Assembly (NCBI GenBank): GCA_049698695.1
Contig: JBAVYH010000105.1
Location: 1-64,000, forward strand
Length of the DNA: 64,000 bases
Direction: 5' to 3'
Source: Bog-375 sp049698695
GTDB lineage: Bacteria > Acidobacteriota > Terriglobia > Bryobacterales > Bryobacteraceae
Within the stretch, counting starts at the first letter, position 1; each line of letters starts with the position of its first letter. This document shows, piece by piece, positions 17,845-26,690 of the stretch. The notes beneath the pieces were generated by a model. It was not told where the DNA came from and made no database searches. It saw only the letters and a program-made list of their open reading frames with translations. The position numbers were made by a program, and so were the translations under genes.

Positions 17845-18527
17845 CACGAGCCATCCTCGCCGAGAACGAAGCCCACGCCGCGCACCGTGCGCAGCAGCGT
17901 CTTGTCGGATTGATCGTCGAGCTTCCGCCGCAGCCGGGCGATGTGCACGTCGATCACGTTGTCGAGCGGCGTGTACCGCGCGCTCTCCTTCCACACGTCG
18001 CGGGCCAGCATCTCCCGCGAGACGACGCGCCCCGGCTGGCGCAGCAGGTACTCGAGAAGGTCGAACTCGCGGGCCGTGAGCGCCAGGTCCCTTCCTCCGC
18101 GCTTGACCTTGTGCGCGGCCACATCCATTTCCAGATCGGCCACGGTCAGCCGGTTGGTGGTCTCGGCGATGCCCCGCCGCAGCAGCGCGCGTGTGCGCGC
18201 CAGCAGCTCTGGGAATGCAAAGGGCTTCACCAGGTAGTCGTCGGCGCCGGCGTCCAGGCCCCGCACGCGGTCTTCGGTTGCGTCTCTGGCCGTGAGCAAC
18301 AGCACGGGCACGGATACGCCCCGCTGGCGCAGTTGGGTGAGAACCTCGATACCGTCGCGGCCCGGCAGCAGCCAGTCGAGAATCACCAGGTCATAGGCCT
18401 CGGTGGACACCAGGTAGAATCCCTCTTCGCCGGTGTGCGCCACGCTCACCGAGTAGTGGTCGGCCTCCAGGCCGTGGCGTAACGCATCAGCCATCTTCTC
18501 TTCGTCTTCGACGATCAGTACTCGCAT
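17844..18527 (-). CDS. OmpR-family response regulator
   Basis: The 227-residue protein has a receiver domain starting MRVLIVEDEEKMADAL with phospho-acceptor Asp51 (ILDWLLPG) and Lys101 (LVKPF), and a C-terminal winged-helix DNA-binding domain ending RYTPLDNVIDVHIARLRRKL and TVRGVGFVLG. The ATG at 18527 matches the family N terminus; an open frame to 18710 would add 61 unrelated residues. It is the partner of the kinase downstream and a good candidate to control the efflux genes beyond it. Confidence 0.93.
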   Translation of the reverse strand: MRVLIVEDEEKMADALRHGLEADHYSVSVAHTGEEGFYLVSTEAYDLVILDWLLPGRDGIEVLTQLRQRGVSVPVLLLTARDATEDRVRGLDAGADDYLVKPFAFPELLARTRALLRRGIAETTNRLTVADLEMDVAAHKVKRGGRDLALTAREFDLLEYLLRQPGRVVSREMLARDVWKESARYTPLDNVIDVHIARLRRKLDDQSDKTLLRTVRGVGFVLGEDGS

Positions 18528-18826
18528 GCTCCGGTTCCCCATCTTATGGCGGGTGCCGGCCTCCCACTCCCAACAGGATTGCACACTGATCGGCGAAGGG
18601 TTCGCGGCCGCGCCGCGAAAGCCGGCCAAAGCGCTATGGAAGGCGGTGCCGCACGGCGATGCACTTTGCTCGGTGCTCAATTGCAGAATATCCGGTGCCC
18701 GAGCGCTCATGGCACTGAAGAAACCCTGAAGGTGTTATGACAGCCGCGTCGGGAAATCTCCAGAAACAATTCAGTCCCCGCCGGAGACCGGGCCGTTCAC
18801 TCAGCTATGCTTTCCGCGCCGCCTGC
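18528..18826. other. Intergenic region, no gene seen
   Basis: The 299 bases between the response regulator start and the end of the ADOP permease hold no convincing open frame, hairpin or repeat. It should include the promoter of the two-component operon on the minus strand, but I could not pick clear -35/-10 boxes. Confidence 0.4.
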
Positions 18827-21406
18827 TCACTCATGCCTTAGCGCCTCCAGGGGATCCACCCTGGTCGCTCGCCGCGCCGGAATATAGCATGCCAGCAGGA
18901 CCGCCAGGACGAGCACGCTGCAGCCACCTGCGAACGCTTCGCCATCAATCGGCCGCACCCCGAACAGCAGCGTCTCCAGCACCCGTGTCGATATGCATGC
19001 GCCCGCCAGCCCCAGCGCGACACCCGCGGCAATGAGCCCCAGACCTTGACTCAGGATCATCGCCAGCACGTCGCCCGGTTCCGCGCCGAGCGCCATGCGG
19101 ATGCCGATTTCGTGGGTCCTTCGCGCTACGGAGTAATTCACGGTGCCGTACACCCCAACCGCGGACACCACCGACGCCAGCAACGCAAACCCCACGACCA
19201 GCACCATATAGAAACGCGGAACGGCCACTGACTCGGCCAGCATGTTATCCAGCGTGTCAAACTCGCCGATAATCATTCGCTTGTTCCACGAGCGCATCTC
19301 TTTCCGAACCGCGCCCGCCAGGCTCAACGGCGGTACCGCCGTTCGCACCAGCACCTGGACGCCATTACCCCAGTCCTCCTGGCGATTCGGAAAATAGACC
19401 GCCGGCATCGGATCGCCAGCCACGCCGAATCCTTTCACGTTTCCGGCTACGCCGATCACCGTAGCCCAGTCCGGCGTGCCCCATCGCACGTGCTTTCCGA
19501 TGGGGTCGCCGTTCGGGAAGTCACGCCGCGCCAGCGCTTCGTTGATTACCGCCACCTTCGGAGCCGTCTTTCCATCGGCTGCCGTGAAGAAGCGGCCCCG
19601 CCGCGGGGTCATGCCGGCAGCGCCGAAGAACCCAGGGGTTGCCACCATGAGTCCAGTCACCCATTGCTTCCCCTCGCGCATCGGCAGGCCTTCGATTTCA
19701 AGACAACCGTAGCAAGACGAGCCGGCCGCGTCCTGCGGGAAAGCCGTCGCCGCACCCGCCGCCTGCACCCCAGGCAGCGCGCTCAGCCGCGCCAGCAAAT
19801 CGTCAATGTGCGGGTTCACGTTCCAGGGCAGTTCGATTCCAAGTACTCCTTCGGGACGAAACCCCAGCGGCACGCTCACCCGCATCACGAAGCTGCGCAG
19901 CAGCAACCCGGCGCCGATCAGCAGCGTCACGGCCAGCCCGATCTGTGCCGCCGCCAGCAGGCTCCGCCCGCGGTTCTTTCTGAACTCACCCCCGCCCGGC
20001 GCCCCCGGTCCCTCTTTCAACCAGTTGCCCAGGTCGGGTTTCGAAGCCCCCAGTGCCGGGGCCAGTCCGAACAACAGCCCCGTCGCCATCGCAGCGCCCA
20101 AGGCAAACAGCAACACTCCGCCATCGATCGCCACCTCGTGAATGCGCGGGAGGTGAATCGGATCGAGTGCTACAAAGGCGCGCACCAGCCAGTACGCCGA
20201 CGCCACACCGAGCACCGCGCCCGCCAGCGCCAGTAGCACGCTCTCACCGAGCAGGCAGCGGGCGATGCGCCAGCGGCTCGCGCCCAGTGCCAGACGCAGC
20301 GCGAGCTCGCGACGCCGGCCGGTCGAGCGCACCAGCAGCAGGTTCGCCACGTTGGCGCACGCGATCAGCAGCACGCAGCCCACCGCGCCCATCAACACCA
20401 GCAGTGCCCGCCGCGCTTCGCCTACGATCTGCTCCGTCAGCGGCACCACGTTAGCGCCGATTCCCTGGTTCGTTTTCGGATGCGCCAGTTTCAATCGCCC
20501 CGCGATGGTCCGCAGCTCGGCCTGGGCTTGTGTCAAGGTCACGCCGGGCTTCAGTCTCCCGATCACCCGCAAATAGTGCGCACCGCCGTTGTTCCGGTTG
20601 TCGTTGCCGGCCAAAGGAAACCACAACTCGGAGTCGGACGGGAAAGCGAAGCCTCGTGGCATGATGCCCACCACCGTGAAGACTTCGCGGTCGAACTGCA
20701 CGCTCTTGCCTACCAAATTGCGGCCGCCGCCCAGCCTTTGCCAGAGCCCGTATGAGAGCACGGTGACCGGCGCCGCAGCGGCACGTGTCTCCTCGGGCAC
20801 AAAAGTCCGGCCCAGGATGGGTTGGATTCCGAGCGCCGGGAAAAAATCGCCGCTGACGCGCGATGCCCGGATCATCGCGGGTTCGCCGCCCACGTTCATC
20901 CGGACGCCGTCCCCAACGAACACCGCCATCCGCTCAAACGACCGGCTCTGCTCCTTCCAATCGCGAAAGTTCTGGTAGGAGACGACGACGCGGTCTTCGC
21001 CGCGCGTCTCCCACGCCTCCCATACCATCATCAGCCGGCCCGGTTCGCGGAACGGCAGCGGCCGCAACAGCACCGCATTCACGACTGAGAAAACCGACGT
21101 GCTCGCGCCGATACCCAACGCCATCGTCAGCACCGCGACCGCCGTGAATCCGGGGTTCTTCCGCAAGGCACGCACGGCGTACTTCACGTCGGCAGCCCAG
21201 GCCTCGGCCCCTGCCCAGCCCCATGCCTGCCGGCTGTCTTCCTCGAACAGAGTGGCGTTCCCGAATTTCCTTCGGGCCGCTGCCGCGCCGAGCTCGGAAG
21301 CTTGCATGTCCAGATGAAACCGCATCTCTTCCTCGAGATCGCGGTCGAATTGCCGCCGCCGGAACCCGAACAGCAGCTTGCGCCACAACTCGCCAAGCCA
21401 TTCCAT
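18827..21406 (-). CDS. ADOP-type ABC permease (MacB_PCD/FtsX duplicated)
   Basis: The 859-residue protein has the acidobacterial duplicated orphan permease layout: a soluble N-terminal segment with RDLEEEMRFHLDMQASELG, a first TM at about 88-110 (GFTAVAVLTMALGIGASTSVFSVVNAVLL), a MacB periplasmic core, an FtsX block of three TMs, then a second core and a C-terminal FtsX block with GVYGTVNYSVARRTHEIGIRMALGAEPG. These permeases normally have no adjacent ATPase, and none is here. Exported substrate is unknown. A PadR-type regulator lies 10 bases upstream, the usual partner of this family. Confidence 0.92.
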   Translation of the reverse strand: MEWLGELWRKLLFGFRRRQFDRDLEEEMRFHLDMQASELGAAAARRKFGNATLFEEDSRQAWGWAGAEAWAADVKYAVRALRKNPGFTAVAVLTMALGIGASTSVFSVVNAVLLRPLPFREPGRLMMVWEAWETRGEDRVVVSYQNFRDWKEQSRSFERMAVFVGDGVRMNVGGEPAMIRASRVSGDFFPALGIQPILGRTFVPEETRAAAAPVTVLSYGLWQRLGGGRNLVGKSVQFDREVFTVVGIMPRGFAFPSDSELWFPLAGNDNRNNGGAHYLRVIGRLKPGVTLTQAQAELRTIAGRLKLAHPKTNQGIGANVVPLTEQIVGEARRALLVLMGAVGCVLLIACANVANLLLVRSTGRRRELALRLALGASRWRIARCLLGESVLLALAGAVLGVASAYWLVRAFVALDPIHLPRIHEVAIDGGVLLFALGAAMATGLLFGLAPALGASKPDLGNWLKEGPGAPGGGEFRKNRGRSLLAAAQIGLAVTLLIGAGLLLRSFVMRVSVPLGFRPEGVLGIELPWNVNPHIDDLLARLSALPGVQAAGAATAFPQDAAGSSCYGCLEIEGLPMREGKQWVTGLMVATPGFFGAAGMTPRRGRFFTAADGKTAPKVAVINEALARRDFPNGDPIGKHVRWGTPDWATVIGVAGNVKGFGVAGDPMPAVYFPNRQEDWGNGVQVLVRTAVPPLSLAGAVRKEMRSWNKRMIIGEFDTLDNMLAESVAVPRFYMVLVVGFALLASVVSAVGVYGTVNYSVARRTHEIGIRMALGAEPGDVLAMILSQGLGLIAAGVALGLAGACISTRVLETLLFGVRPIDGEAFAGGCSVLVLAVLLACYIPARRATRVDPLEALRHE

Positions 21407-21416
21407 ACGTCCACCA

Positions 21417-21710
21417 TCACGCCGGTTGAATCACGCGTGTGATCGCCCGCATCACCTTTTCAAACTCCGAGATTTCCACGCCTAACTGCTTCTTGCCCGC
21501 GGGCGTGAGCCGGTAGTACCGCGCTCGCCGGTTGTTGTCGGACTGTCCCCACTCGGCGATCACCCAGCCCTTGATCAGCATCCGCTGCAAGGCCGGGTAA
21601 AGCGAGCCCTCTTCCACCTGGAGCACGGCTTCGGACGTTTGCTGGATGTGCTGTGCAATGCCATAACCTAACCGCCAAAACATGAGCGCTTCGCGCTCAT
21701 ATTTTCGCAA
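21417..21710 (-). CDS. PadR-family regulator, probably 5'-truncated
   Basis: PadR proteins are winged-helix repressors that often precede ADOP permeases. The core is clear (GYGIAQHIQQTSEAVLQVEE, then GSLYPALQRMLIKGW and RRARYYRLTPAGKKQL), but the first helix that normally reads like GTLDLLILRTL is absent and replaced by MRKYEREALMFWRL. The break coincides with a 19-base palindrome (21682-21700). The only start codons are a TTG at 21710 and an ATG at 21683. The DNA-binding fold may therefore be incomplete, and the gene may be inactive or may be a decayed copy. Confidence 0.7.
   Translation of the reverse strand: MRKYEREALMFWRLGYGIAQHIQQTSEAVLQVEEGSLYPALQRMLIKGWVIAEWGQSDNNRRARYYRLTPAGKKQLGVEISEFEKVMRAITRVIQPA
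21682..21700. repeat. Perfect 8-bp inverted repeat at the PadR 5' break
   Basis: ATGAGCGC-TTC-GCGCTCAT, 8-bp arms with a 3-base centre, lies exactly where homology to PadR proteins stops. It may be the scar of an insertion or rearrangement, or a chance hairpin. Confidence 0.45.
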
Positions 21711-21829
21711 CTTTTTTTAGGGCTTGGCATCAGAAGCAAGTGGATAGACCGAGCTGAAAGGACTCGGAAGATCCAGAGACAGTCGCTCGCAAAGCGGGTG
21801 TCACAAAACGACTTTCTGTGGAGGAAACG

Positions 21830-22699
21830 ATGCTCTGTTTACGTCGCTTTTCTACTCAATCGTCTCGATGGTGCCATCTTGCCGACCGTCATGGCGGTCG
21901 GTCCCTTTTCACCCGGCTGCTGGTTTTGGGTCTCACGGCGGTTTTATTTGCCCAAACGGGGAACCTGGTGGCACAGCCAGTTCCTCTGACTCCGCCGCAG
22001 CTGGACCAGCTCGTCCAGCGGATTGCGCTTTATCCTGATCCGCTGCTGGCACAGATTCTAACGGCTTCGACCTACTGGGATCAGATTCCCGATGCTGCGT
22101 CCTGGGCCGATCAGCACAGCTACCTCAAGGGCGATGCGCTGGCATCGGCCGTCCAGGCTGACCATCTGCAATGGGATCCCAGCGTGCTGGGACTGCTGCC
22201 GTTCCCTTCGGTGCTGGACATGATGGCGCAGGATCAGGCATGGACCGAGCAGCTCGGCAATGCTGTTCTGAACCAGCGACCTGAAGTGATGGACGCGGTG
22301 CAGCGGATGCGCCGGCTAGCCAGACAGTATGGCTATCTGGCGCCGAATGGGTATGTGAATGTTGTGGATTCGGGCGGTTATATTGAGGTGCTACCCCTGA
22401 ATCCGGCAGTGATTTACGTGCCCTGGTACGACCCGTACGTTGTCTTTGCTCCCCCGCGTCCCGGCGTCGTCGTGACGACTGCGATTCGCTTCGGCCCCGC
22501 TGTCACGATTGGAGCAACCTTCGGGACGTGGGGCTGGTGGATTGGTTCGGGATTCGTGTGGCCGGCCCACACGATTCTCATCGACCACCGTCCGTGGGTC
22601 CGGGTGTGGGGGAACCGGCTCGGCTATGTGCATCCCTATGCCCATCCGTGGGTGCGTCCGATTGGGCCTCGCGTGGAGGTGCATCACCCGGGACGGTAA
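21830..22699 (+). CDS. DUF3300 domain protein, exported
   Basis: The 289-residue protein has an N-terminal hydrophobic segment (about 30-45, LLVLGLTAVLFAQ) acting as signal peptide, then the DUF3300 signature: PPQLDQLVQRIALYPDPLLAQ, ILTASTYWDQIPDAASW, LLPFPSVLDMMAQD and a Pro/Tyr/Trp-rich VLPLNPAVIYVPWYDPYVV. The C terminus is rich in Trp, His and Pro. The family is widespread in envelope contexts but has no known function. A GGAGGA Shine-Dalgarno five bases upstream fixes the ATG at 21830. A strong hairpin follows 11 bases after the stop. Confidence 0.85.
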   Translation: MLCLRRFSTQSSRWCHLADRHGGRSLFTRLLVLGLTAVLFAQTGNLVAQPVPLTPPQLDQLVQRIALYPDPLLAQILTASTYWDQIPDAASWADQHSYLKGDALASAVQADHLQWDPSVLGLLPFPSVLDMMAQDQAWTEQLGNAVLNQRPEVMDAVQRMRRLARQYGYLAPNGYVNVVDSGGYIEVLPLNPAVIYVPWYDPYVVFAPPRPGVVVTTAIRFGPAVTIGATFGTWGWWIGSGFVWPAHTILIDHRPWVRVWGNRLGYVHPYAHPWVRPIGPRVEVHHPGR

Positions 22700-22710
22700 C
22701 CATAAGGCGC

Positions 22711-22737
22711 GCCTGCACGATTATCATTCGTGCAGGC
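22711..22737 (+). terminator. Terminator-like hairpin after the DUF3300 gene
   Basis: GCCTGCACGA and TCGTGCAGGC form a perfect 10-bp stem with a 7-base loop, 11 bases after the stop codon. There is no U-run after it, so it could be a factor-assisted terminator or a mRNA-stabilising hairpin. Confidence 0.5.
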
Positions 22738-22898
22738 AAGCCCTTCAGAGACGAGCCTGACTAACGAGAAGAGAGAGGAGGATGTCACGGAGCAAAGCGA
22801 CTTTTTCAACAGCCACGGCTGTTCACGCCAACTGACTGCGTTGTCTGTACGCCAGGACCGGCAGAAGCCGACGCCTTCATGGGTCTGCAATTTTCGAA

Positions 22899-24098
22899 TC
22901 ACAAAGCCTTCAGCACGACCAACGTCATGTCATCTGCTTGCGGGGCTGCTCCACGGAATTGGGTAACTGATGCATGAATGCTTTCGATCAGTTTGTCAGC
23001 ACTTTCTTGCAGGTGTAAGCTCACGAGGGCTGCCAGGCGGGCCACCGAATATTCTTCTCCTGCCGGGCTCTCAGCCTCCACAACCCCGTCGGTGTACAGA
23101 ACAAGAACGTCTCGGTGGCAGAGAGCGACTACATCATTCTTGTACTCTGTATTGGGAAGCACACCGAGCACGGGACCTCCCTGGTCCAGCTTGCATGTCT
23201 CTGCCCCGGCGCGTATCAGGAGCGGCGGATTATGGCCTGCATTCGTGTATTCCAGGGAACGTGACTGAGGGCAGAGTTTCCCGTAGAAGAGTGTAATGAA
23301 CCGACGTCCCACGGTGATCTGCTGAACGACGTTGTTGAAGGCATGTAACAGATCGCTTGTGCGGGGAAATCGCGGTGCATCCATGCGGAGCGCCACTTCA
23401 ATGGAAGGCATCAGCAGTCCGGCAGCAACTCCTTTGCCGGAAACATCGCCGATGACTACCGCAACTTCCCCGTTGGCCAATTCGATGAACCCATAGTAGT
23501 CGCCCGCCACTATCCTGGCCGGGTACATTCGTGCAGCGAACTCAAATCCGGGTACCGTAGGGATGGACCGAGGCAAGATGCTCTGTTGCACTTCCGCAGC
23601 CAGATAAATTTCAGCCGCAAGCTCGTCGCGTTGTTTTGCAGCCAGATCCGCCAGCCGCCGCCGCTGCGCGCCAAGCTGATTCACGACGACGACAACGAAG
23701 ACATATCCAAGCAGAGTCGCGGCATCTCCGGTGAAGTGCCGGATGCCGGTATCCCGCACAGGGCTGAGAAGATCATGCAGCGCCAGACAAACAATCGAAA
23801 GCGCAATGCTGATACGAAGCGGATGTACCAGAGCGCTCAGAGCGAGGGGCAACAAATACAGTGAAGCCAGGGGAAGCGAAGTCACGGACCTGTCTACATA
23901 TGCGACTGCGGCGATGCCCGCCACTATCACGGAGGTGAGCACAAGGATGCTCAGCCTCTCGTTGACGTACGGGCCGGCGGTCGTGACTCGATGCAGAACA
24001 TTCGACCATCTTGGAAGCATCCGATAGAGATCTCCCTGTTCAGCGCCGATTTCGTCGAATCGATCCGCTCGCGACGTCAGATGCCCGTTGGCCAGCAT
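22899..24098 (-). CDS. SpoIIE/RsbU-type PP2C serine phosphatase, membrane-bound
   Basis: The 399-residue protein has about four N-terminal transmembrane helices (roughly 48-145), a short coiled linker (QRRRLADLAAKQRDELAAE), and a C-terminal SpoIIE PP2C domain. Its start AAEVQQSILPRSIPTVPGFEF is the family entry motif, and metal-binding sites are visible as VAGDYYGF, IGDVSGKGVAAGLLMPS, NAGHNPPLL, LYTDGVVEA and DDMTLVVLK. Relatives dephosphorylate anti-anti-sigma factors in partner-switch pathways. No RsbV/RsbW genes are adjacent, though an SpoIIAA-like protein lies at 40.8 kb. GC content is visibly lower than in neighbouring operons, which hints at separate ancestry. Confidence 0.88.
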   Translation of the reverse strand: MLANGHLTSRADRFDEIGAEQGDLYRMLPRWSNVLHRVTTAGPYVNERLSILVLTSVIVAGIAAVAYVDRSVTSLPLASLYLLPLALSALVHPLRISIALSIVCLALHDLLSPVRDTGIRHFTGDAATLLGYVFVVVVVNQLGAQRRRLADLAAKQRDELAAEIYLAAEVQQSILPRSIPTVPGFEFAARMYPARIVAGDYYGFIELANGEVAVVIGDVSGKGVAAGLLMPSIEVALRMDAPRFPRTSDLLHAFNNVVQQITVGRRFITLFYGKLCPQSRSLEYTNAGHNPPLLIRAGAETCKLDQGGPVLGVLPNTEYKNDVVALCHRDVLVLYTDGVVEAESPAGEEYSVARLAALVSLHLQESADKLIESIHASVTQFRGAAPQADDMTLVVLKAL

Positions 24099-24472
24099 TA
24101 GCCGGTAGTACCACGCATGCTACCGAGTGGTTATCGTTTGAACCGCAAGAGCGGCCACATGACGATACTTGCTTGGGCGCTTCATAAACAACCAGCGAAA
24201 AAGGATTTGGCACAGTCAGTTGTATCGACAGGCATTGTACCGCCAGCGGCGATCTTCTCGCCACCAAGAAGTGGTTCCGGGCGAGTGACCGGCAATCCGG
24301 AAGTAAACCTCAATTAACGAAAACAGGCCAATGCACTCATCGACAGGATTGCGGGAGGATGGTCGGGGGTGAACCGGGGACAGACGGCGCGTAATCGTTG
24401 CTGATTCAAAGGCGGCTGAACCCGAAGGACTGCTGCTTCGCGTCGATCCCTTCTTTTTGGCCTTATCGGCTA
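24099..24472. other. Intergenic region, lower GC, no gene seen
   Basis: No open frame with family resemblance was found on either strand. The region is less GC-rich than the flanking genes and precedes the transposase relic, consistent with decayed mobile DNA. Confidence 0.35.
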
Positions 24473-24670
24473 CTAAACTCCTAATTGTAGCTGACCGGCA
24501 TCTGTCGTTGCCTTTGGCTTGCGGCCGCATTTTCGAGGACGTAATGGACGCCGATATGCGGCCTCTAACTGTTTCAGGAATTCGTCGCTCACCGCGGGGC
24601 GGCCGCTGCGTGCCGCTTCGCGAATGCGCTCGATCATCGCCGCGTCGGCAGCGCCGCGGTCCGTGACGTC
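24473..24670 (-). pseudogene. C-terminal relic of a transposase-like gene (REP-associated type)
   Basis: On the minus strand an open frame ends at a TAG (24473-24475) and reads IERIREAARSGRPAVSDEFL, then KQLEAAYRRPLRPRKCGRKP and a short Gln-rich tail. The pattern helix-DEFL-LE-RRPLRPRK-GRKPK resembles the C termini of IS200-like/REP-associated tyrosine (Y1) transposases. Upstream of about 24670 the resemblance is lost and there is no HUH or catalytic Tyr region, so only about 65 codons remain. Family assignment is from memory of the tail and is tentative. Confidence 0.4.
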
Positions 24671-24760
24671 GCACCGATAAGGCGGAATTCTACAGCGACC
24701 GCACCGCGCTGGCGGACGCAGCGGTAGCGGGCCTCACTATACTGTAGGTATCGGCACGGC

Positions 24761-26677
24761 ATGGAACGGCGCGGGTGGAAAAACACGGCTACTTACGCGG
24801 GACTGCTGGCGGCTGCGTTTGTGGTAGCGGTGGCGGGCAGTTGGAAGTTCGGCCGGCAGTTGGACAACAACGCTTACGATTTCATGTTCCGCCTCTACGA
24901 CCCGCCGCCGTGGCAAGCCGAATCCATCGTGCTCGCCATTGACGAATCCACGCTCAACGCCTGCAGCGGCATGACGGGAATTCGCCGTCCGCTGGCCGAT
25001 TCGTTGAATCTGGTGGCGGCGGCGGCACCCAAAGCCGTCGCCGTCGATGTGATTCTGGCCGCGCACAGCGCTGACCCGCGAATTGACGGCGCTCTTGCCG
25101 CCGCCTTTGCGCGCACACCCAACCTGGTGCTGGCGAGCGAGCTATTACCCGACGGTTGGGAGAACCCGATACCGGAATTCGCCCGCTGGGCGGCGGCACA
25201 GGGCCACGTCTACGCCAAGCCCGACGACGATGGCATCGCGCGCTCGATTCCGCTCGAAAAAGCCTTCGGCCGCCAACGGCTGTGGGCGCTCTCGCTCGAA
25301 GCTTTCCGGCTGAGCCGGCACGCCGAAATCGTCGAATCCCCTTCCGGCCTGCAGGTGGGTGAGCGGTGGATCCCCATCCCGCAAGTCCCTTCCGGATGGC
25401 GGCACAGCCGCGACCGCGACGATAGCCGCATCATGCGCGTGCGCTTCGCCCCGCGTAACGGCGATACCGGCGCCGACTCGACCCCACGCATCGGCATGCG
25501 GCAACTGATCGATCACCCCGAACTGGCGCGCGCCTTCACCGGCAAGGTGGTGTTCGTGGGCCTCACCGCGGTGACGGAACTGCACGACCGCCTGCCGACG
25601 CCGGTGGCGCCGGCCATTCCCATCAGCGGCATCGAAATCAACGCCAGCGCTTTCGAAACTATCGCCCACGGCTTGTTCATCACCGATGCCGGCCCGGTCT
25701 GGGTGATGCTGTTCAGCGTGGCGCTGCTGGCGGGCGCAGGACTGAGCTTTCGCTACCTGCCCGGCTGGTGGGCTTACCTGGGCGCGCTGGCGGTGCTGGC
25801 CGCGGCGCACATCACGCCTTACGTTTTCTTTACCGACGGCCGCGTCTTCTCATTCGTGACGCCGGCCTCGGTGGCCTGGTTCGGCAGCCTCACCGCGGCG
25901 GCGTACTACCAGCTTGTGGTGCGCCGCAACTGGCACATCGAGCAGGCGGCCCGCACACGCTACCAGCAGGCGATGCAATTCGTCACTCACGAAATGCGCA
26001 CGCCGCTTTCCGCCATTCAGGGATCGAGCGAGCTGATTTCCCGCTACCCGCTCACCGAGGAGAAGCGCAAGCAGGTGGCGAACATCATCCATTCGGAATC
26101 GAAGCGGTTGGCACGCATGGTCGAGGTTTTTCTCAGCGTGGAGCGGCTTTCGGCGGGGCAGATGGAATTGAAACACGAAGCCATCGCGCTGGGTCCGATG
26201 ATCGCGACCTGCGTGGAGCGCGCGCGCCCGCTCGCCGACCGCAAGCACATCGCGCTGACTCTCGAACCCATCGCCGACGGGCTGCTGCTCACCGGCGACC
26301 TCGAATTGATGGAGTACGCCTGCTACAATCTGCTTTCCAACGCCATCAAGTATTCGCCGCAGCGAACCGAGGTGACTGTTTCCGGCTGGAAGGATCAGGC
26401 GCACCTGCGGGTCGCGGTCAAGGACCAGGGCATCGGCATGGATCAGAAGGAAGTCAAGCAGATCTTCCAGAAGTTCTACCGCACGCGGAAAGCGGAGGAA
26501 TCGGGAGAAGCGGGCAGCGGCATCGGGCTGTCCATCGTGCAGCAGATTGTGGAGCAGCATGGCGGCACCATTGAAGTGGCCAGCCAGCCGGGCGCCGGTT
26601 CCTGCTTCACGCTGGTGCTGCCGGCGGCGGCACCGGTGACCATGCCGGTGACAAGATCACCGGCGCTACCGGGCTAG
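24761..26677 (+). CDS. CHASE2-domain sensor histidine kinase
   Basis: The 638-residue protein has an N-terminal TM (about 11-27), an extracytoplasmic CHASE2 sensor (about 30-300; DNNAYDFMFRLYDPPPWQAE at its start and FTGKVVFVGLTA near its end), three TMs at about 310-390, then a kinase core: H-box FVTHEMRTPLSAIQGSSE, N-box NLLSNAIKYSP, G1 DQGIGMD and G2 GSGIGLSIVQQIVEQHGG. It would autophosphorylate and pass phosphate to the NtrC-class regulator that starts 13 bases after its stop. The CHASE2 ligand is unknown. Confidence 0.93.
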   Translation: MERRGWKNTATYAGLLAAAFVVAVAGSWKFGRQLDNNAYDFMFRLYDPPPWQAESIVLAIDESTLNACSGMTGIRRPLADSLNLVAAAAPKAVAVDVILAAHSADPRIDGALAAAFARTPNLVLASELLPDGWENPIPEFARWAAAQGHVYAKPDDDGIARSIPLEKAFGRQRLWALSLEAFRLSRHAEIVESPSGLQVGERWIPIPQVPSGWRHSRDRDDSRIMRVRFAPRNGDTGADSTPRIGMRQLIDHPELARAFTGKVVFVGLTAVTELHDRLPTPVAPAIPISGIEINASAFETIAHGLFITDAGPVWVMLFSVALLAGAGLSFRYLPGWWAYLGALAVLAAAHITPYVFFTDGRVFSFVTPASVAWFGSLTAAAYYQLVVRRNWHIEQAARTRYQQAMQFVTHEMRTPLSAIQGSSELISRYPLTEEKRKQVANIIHSESKRLARMVEVFLSVERLSAGQMELKHEAIALGPMIATCVERARPLADRKHIALTLEPIADGLLLTGDLELMEYACYNLLSNAIKYSPQRTEVTVSGWKDQAHLRVAVKDQGIGMDQKEVKQIFQKFYRTRKAEESGEAGSGIGLSIVQQIVEQHGGTIEVASQPGAGSCFTLVLPAAAPVTMPVTRSPALPG

Positions 26678-26690
26678 CGCAAGGAAATTG

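Noticed and set aside
24216..24674. 152-codon minus-strand frame
   Set aside because: Overlaps in another frame the transposase-like tail that has recognisable residues; this frame is Arg/Ser-rich without pattern.
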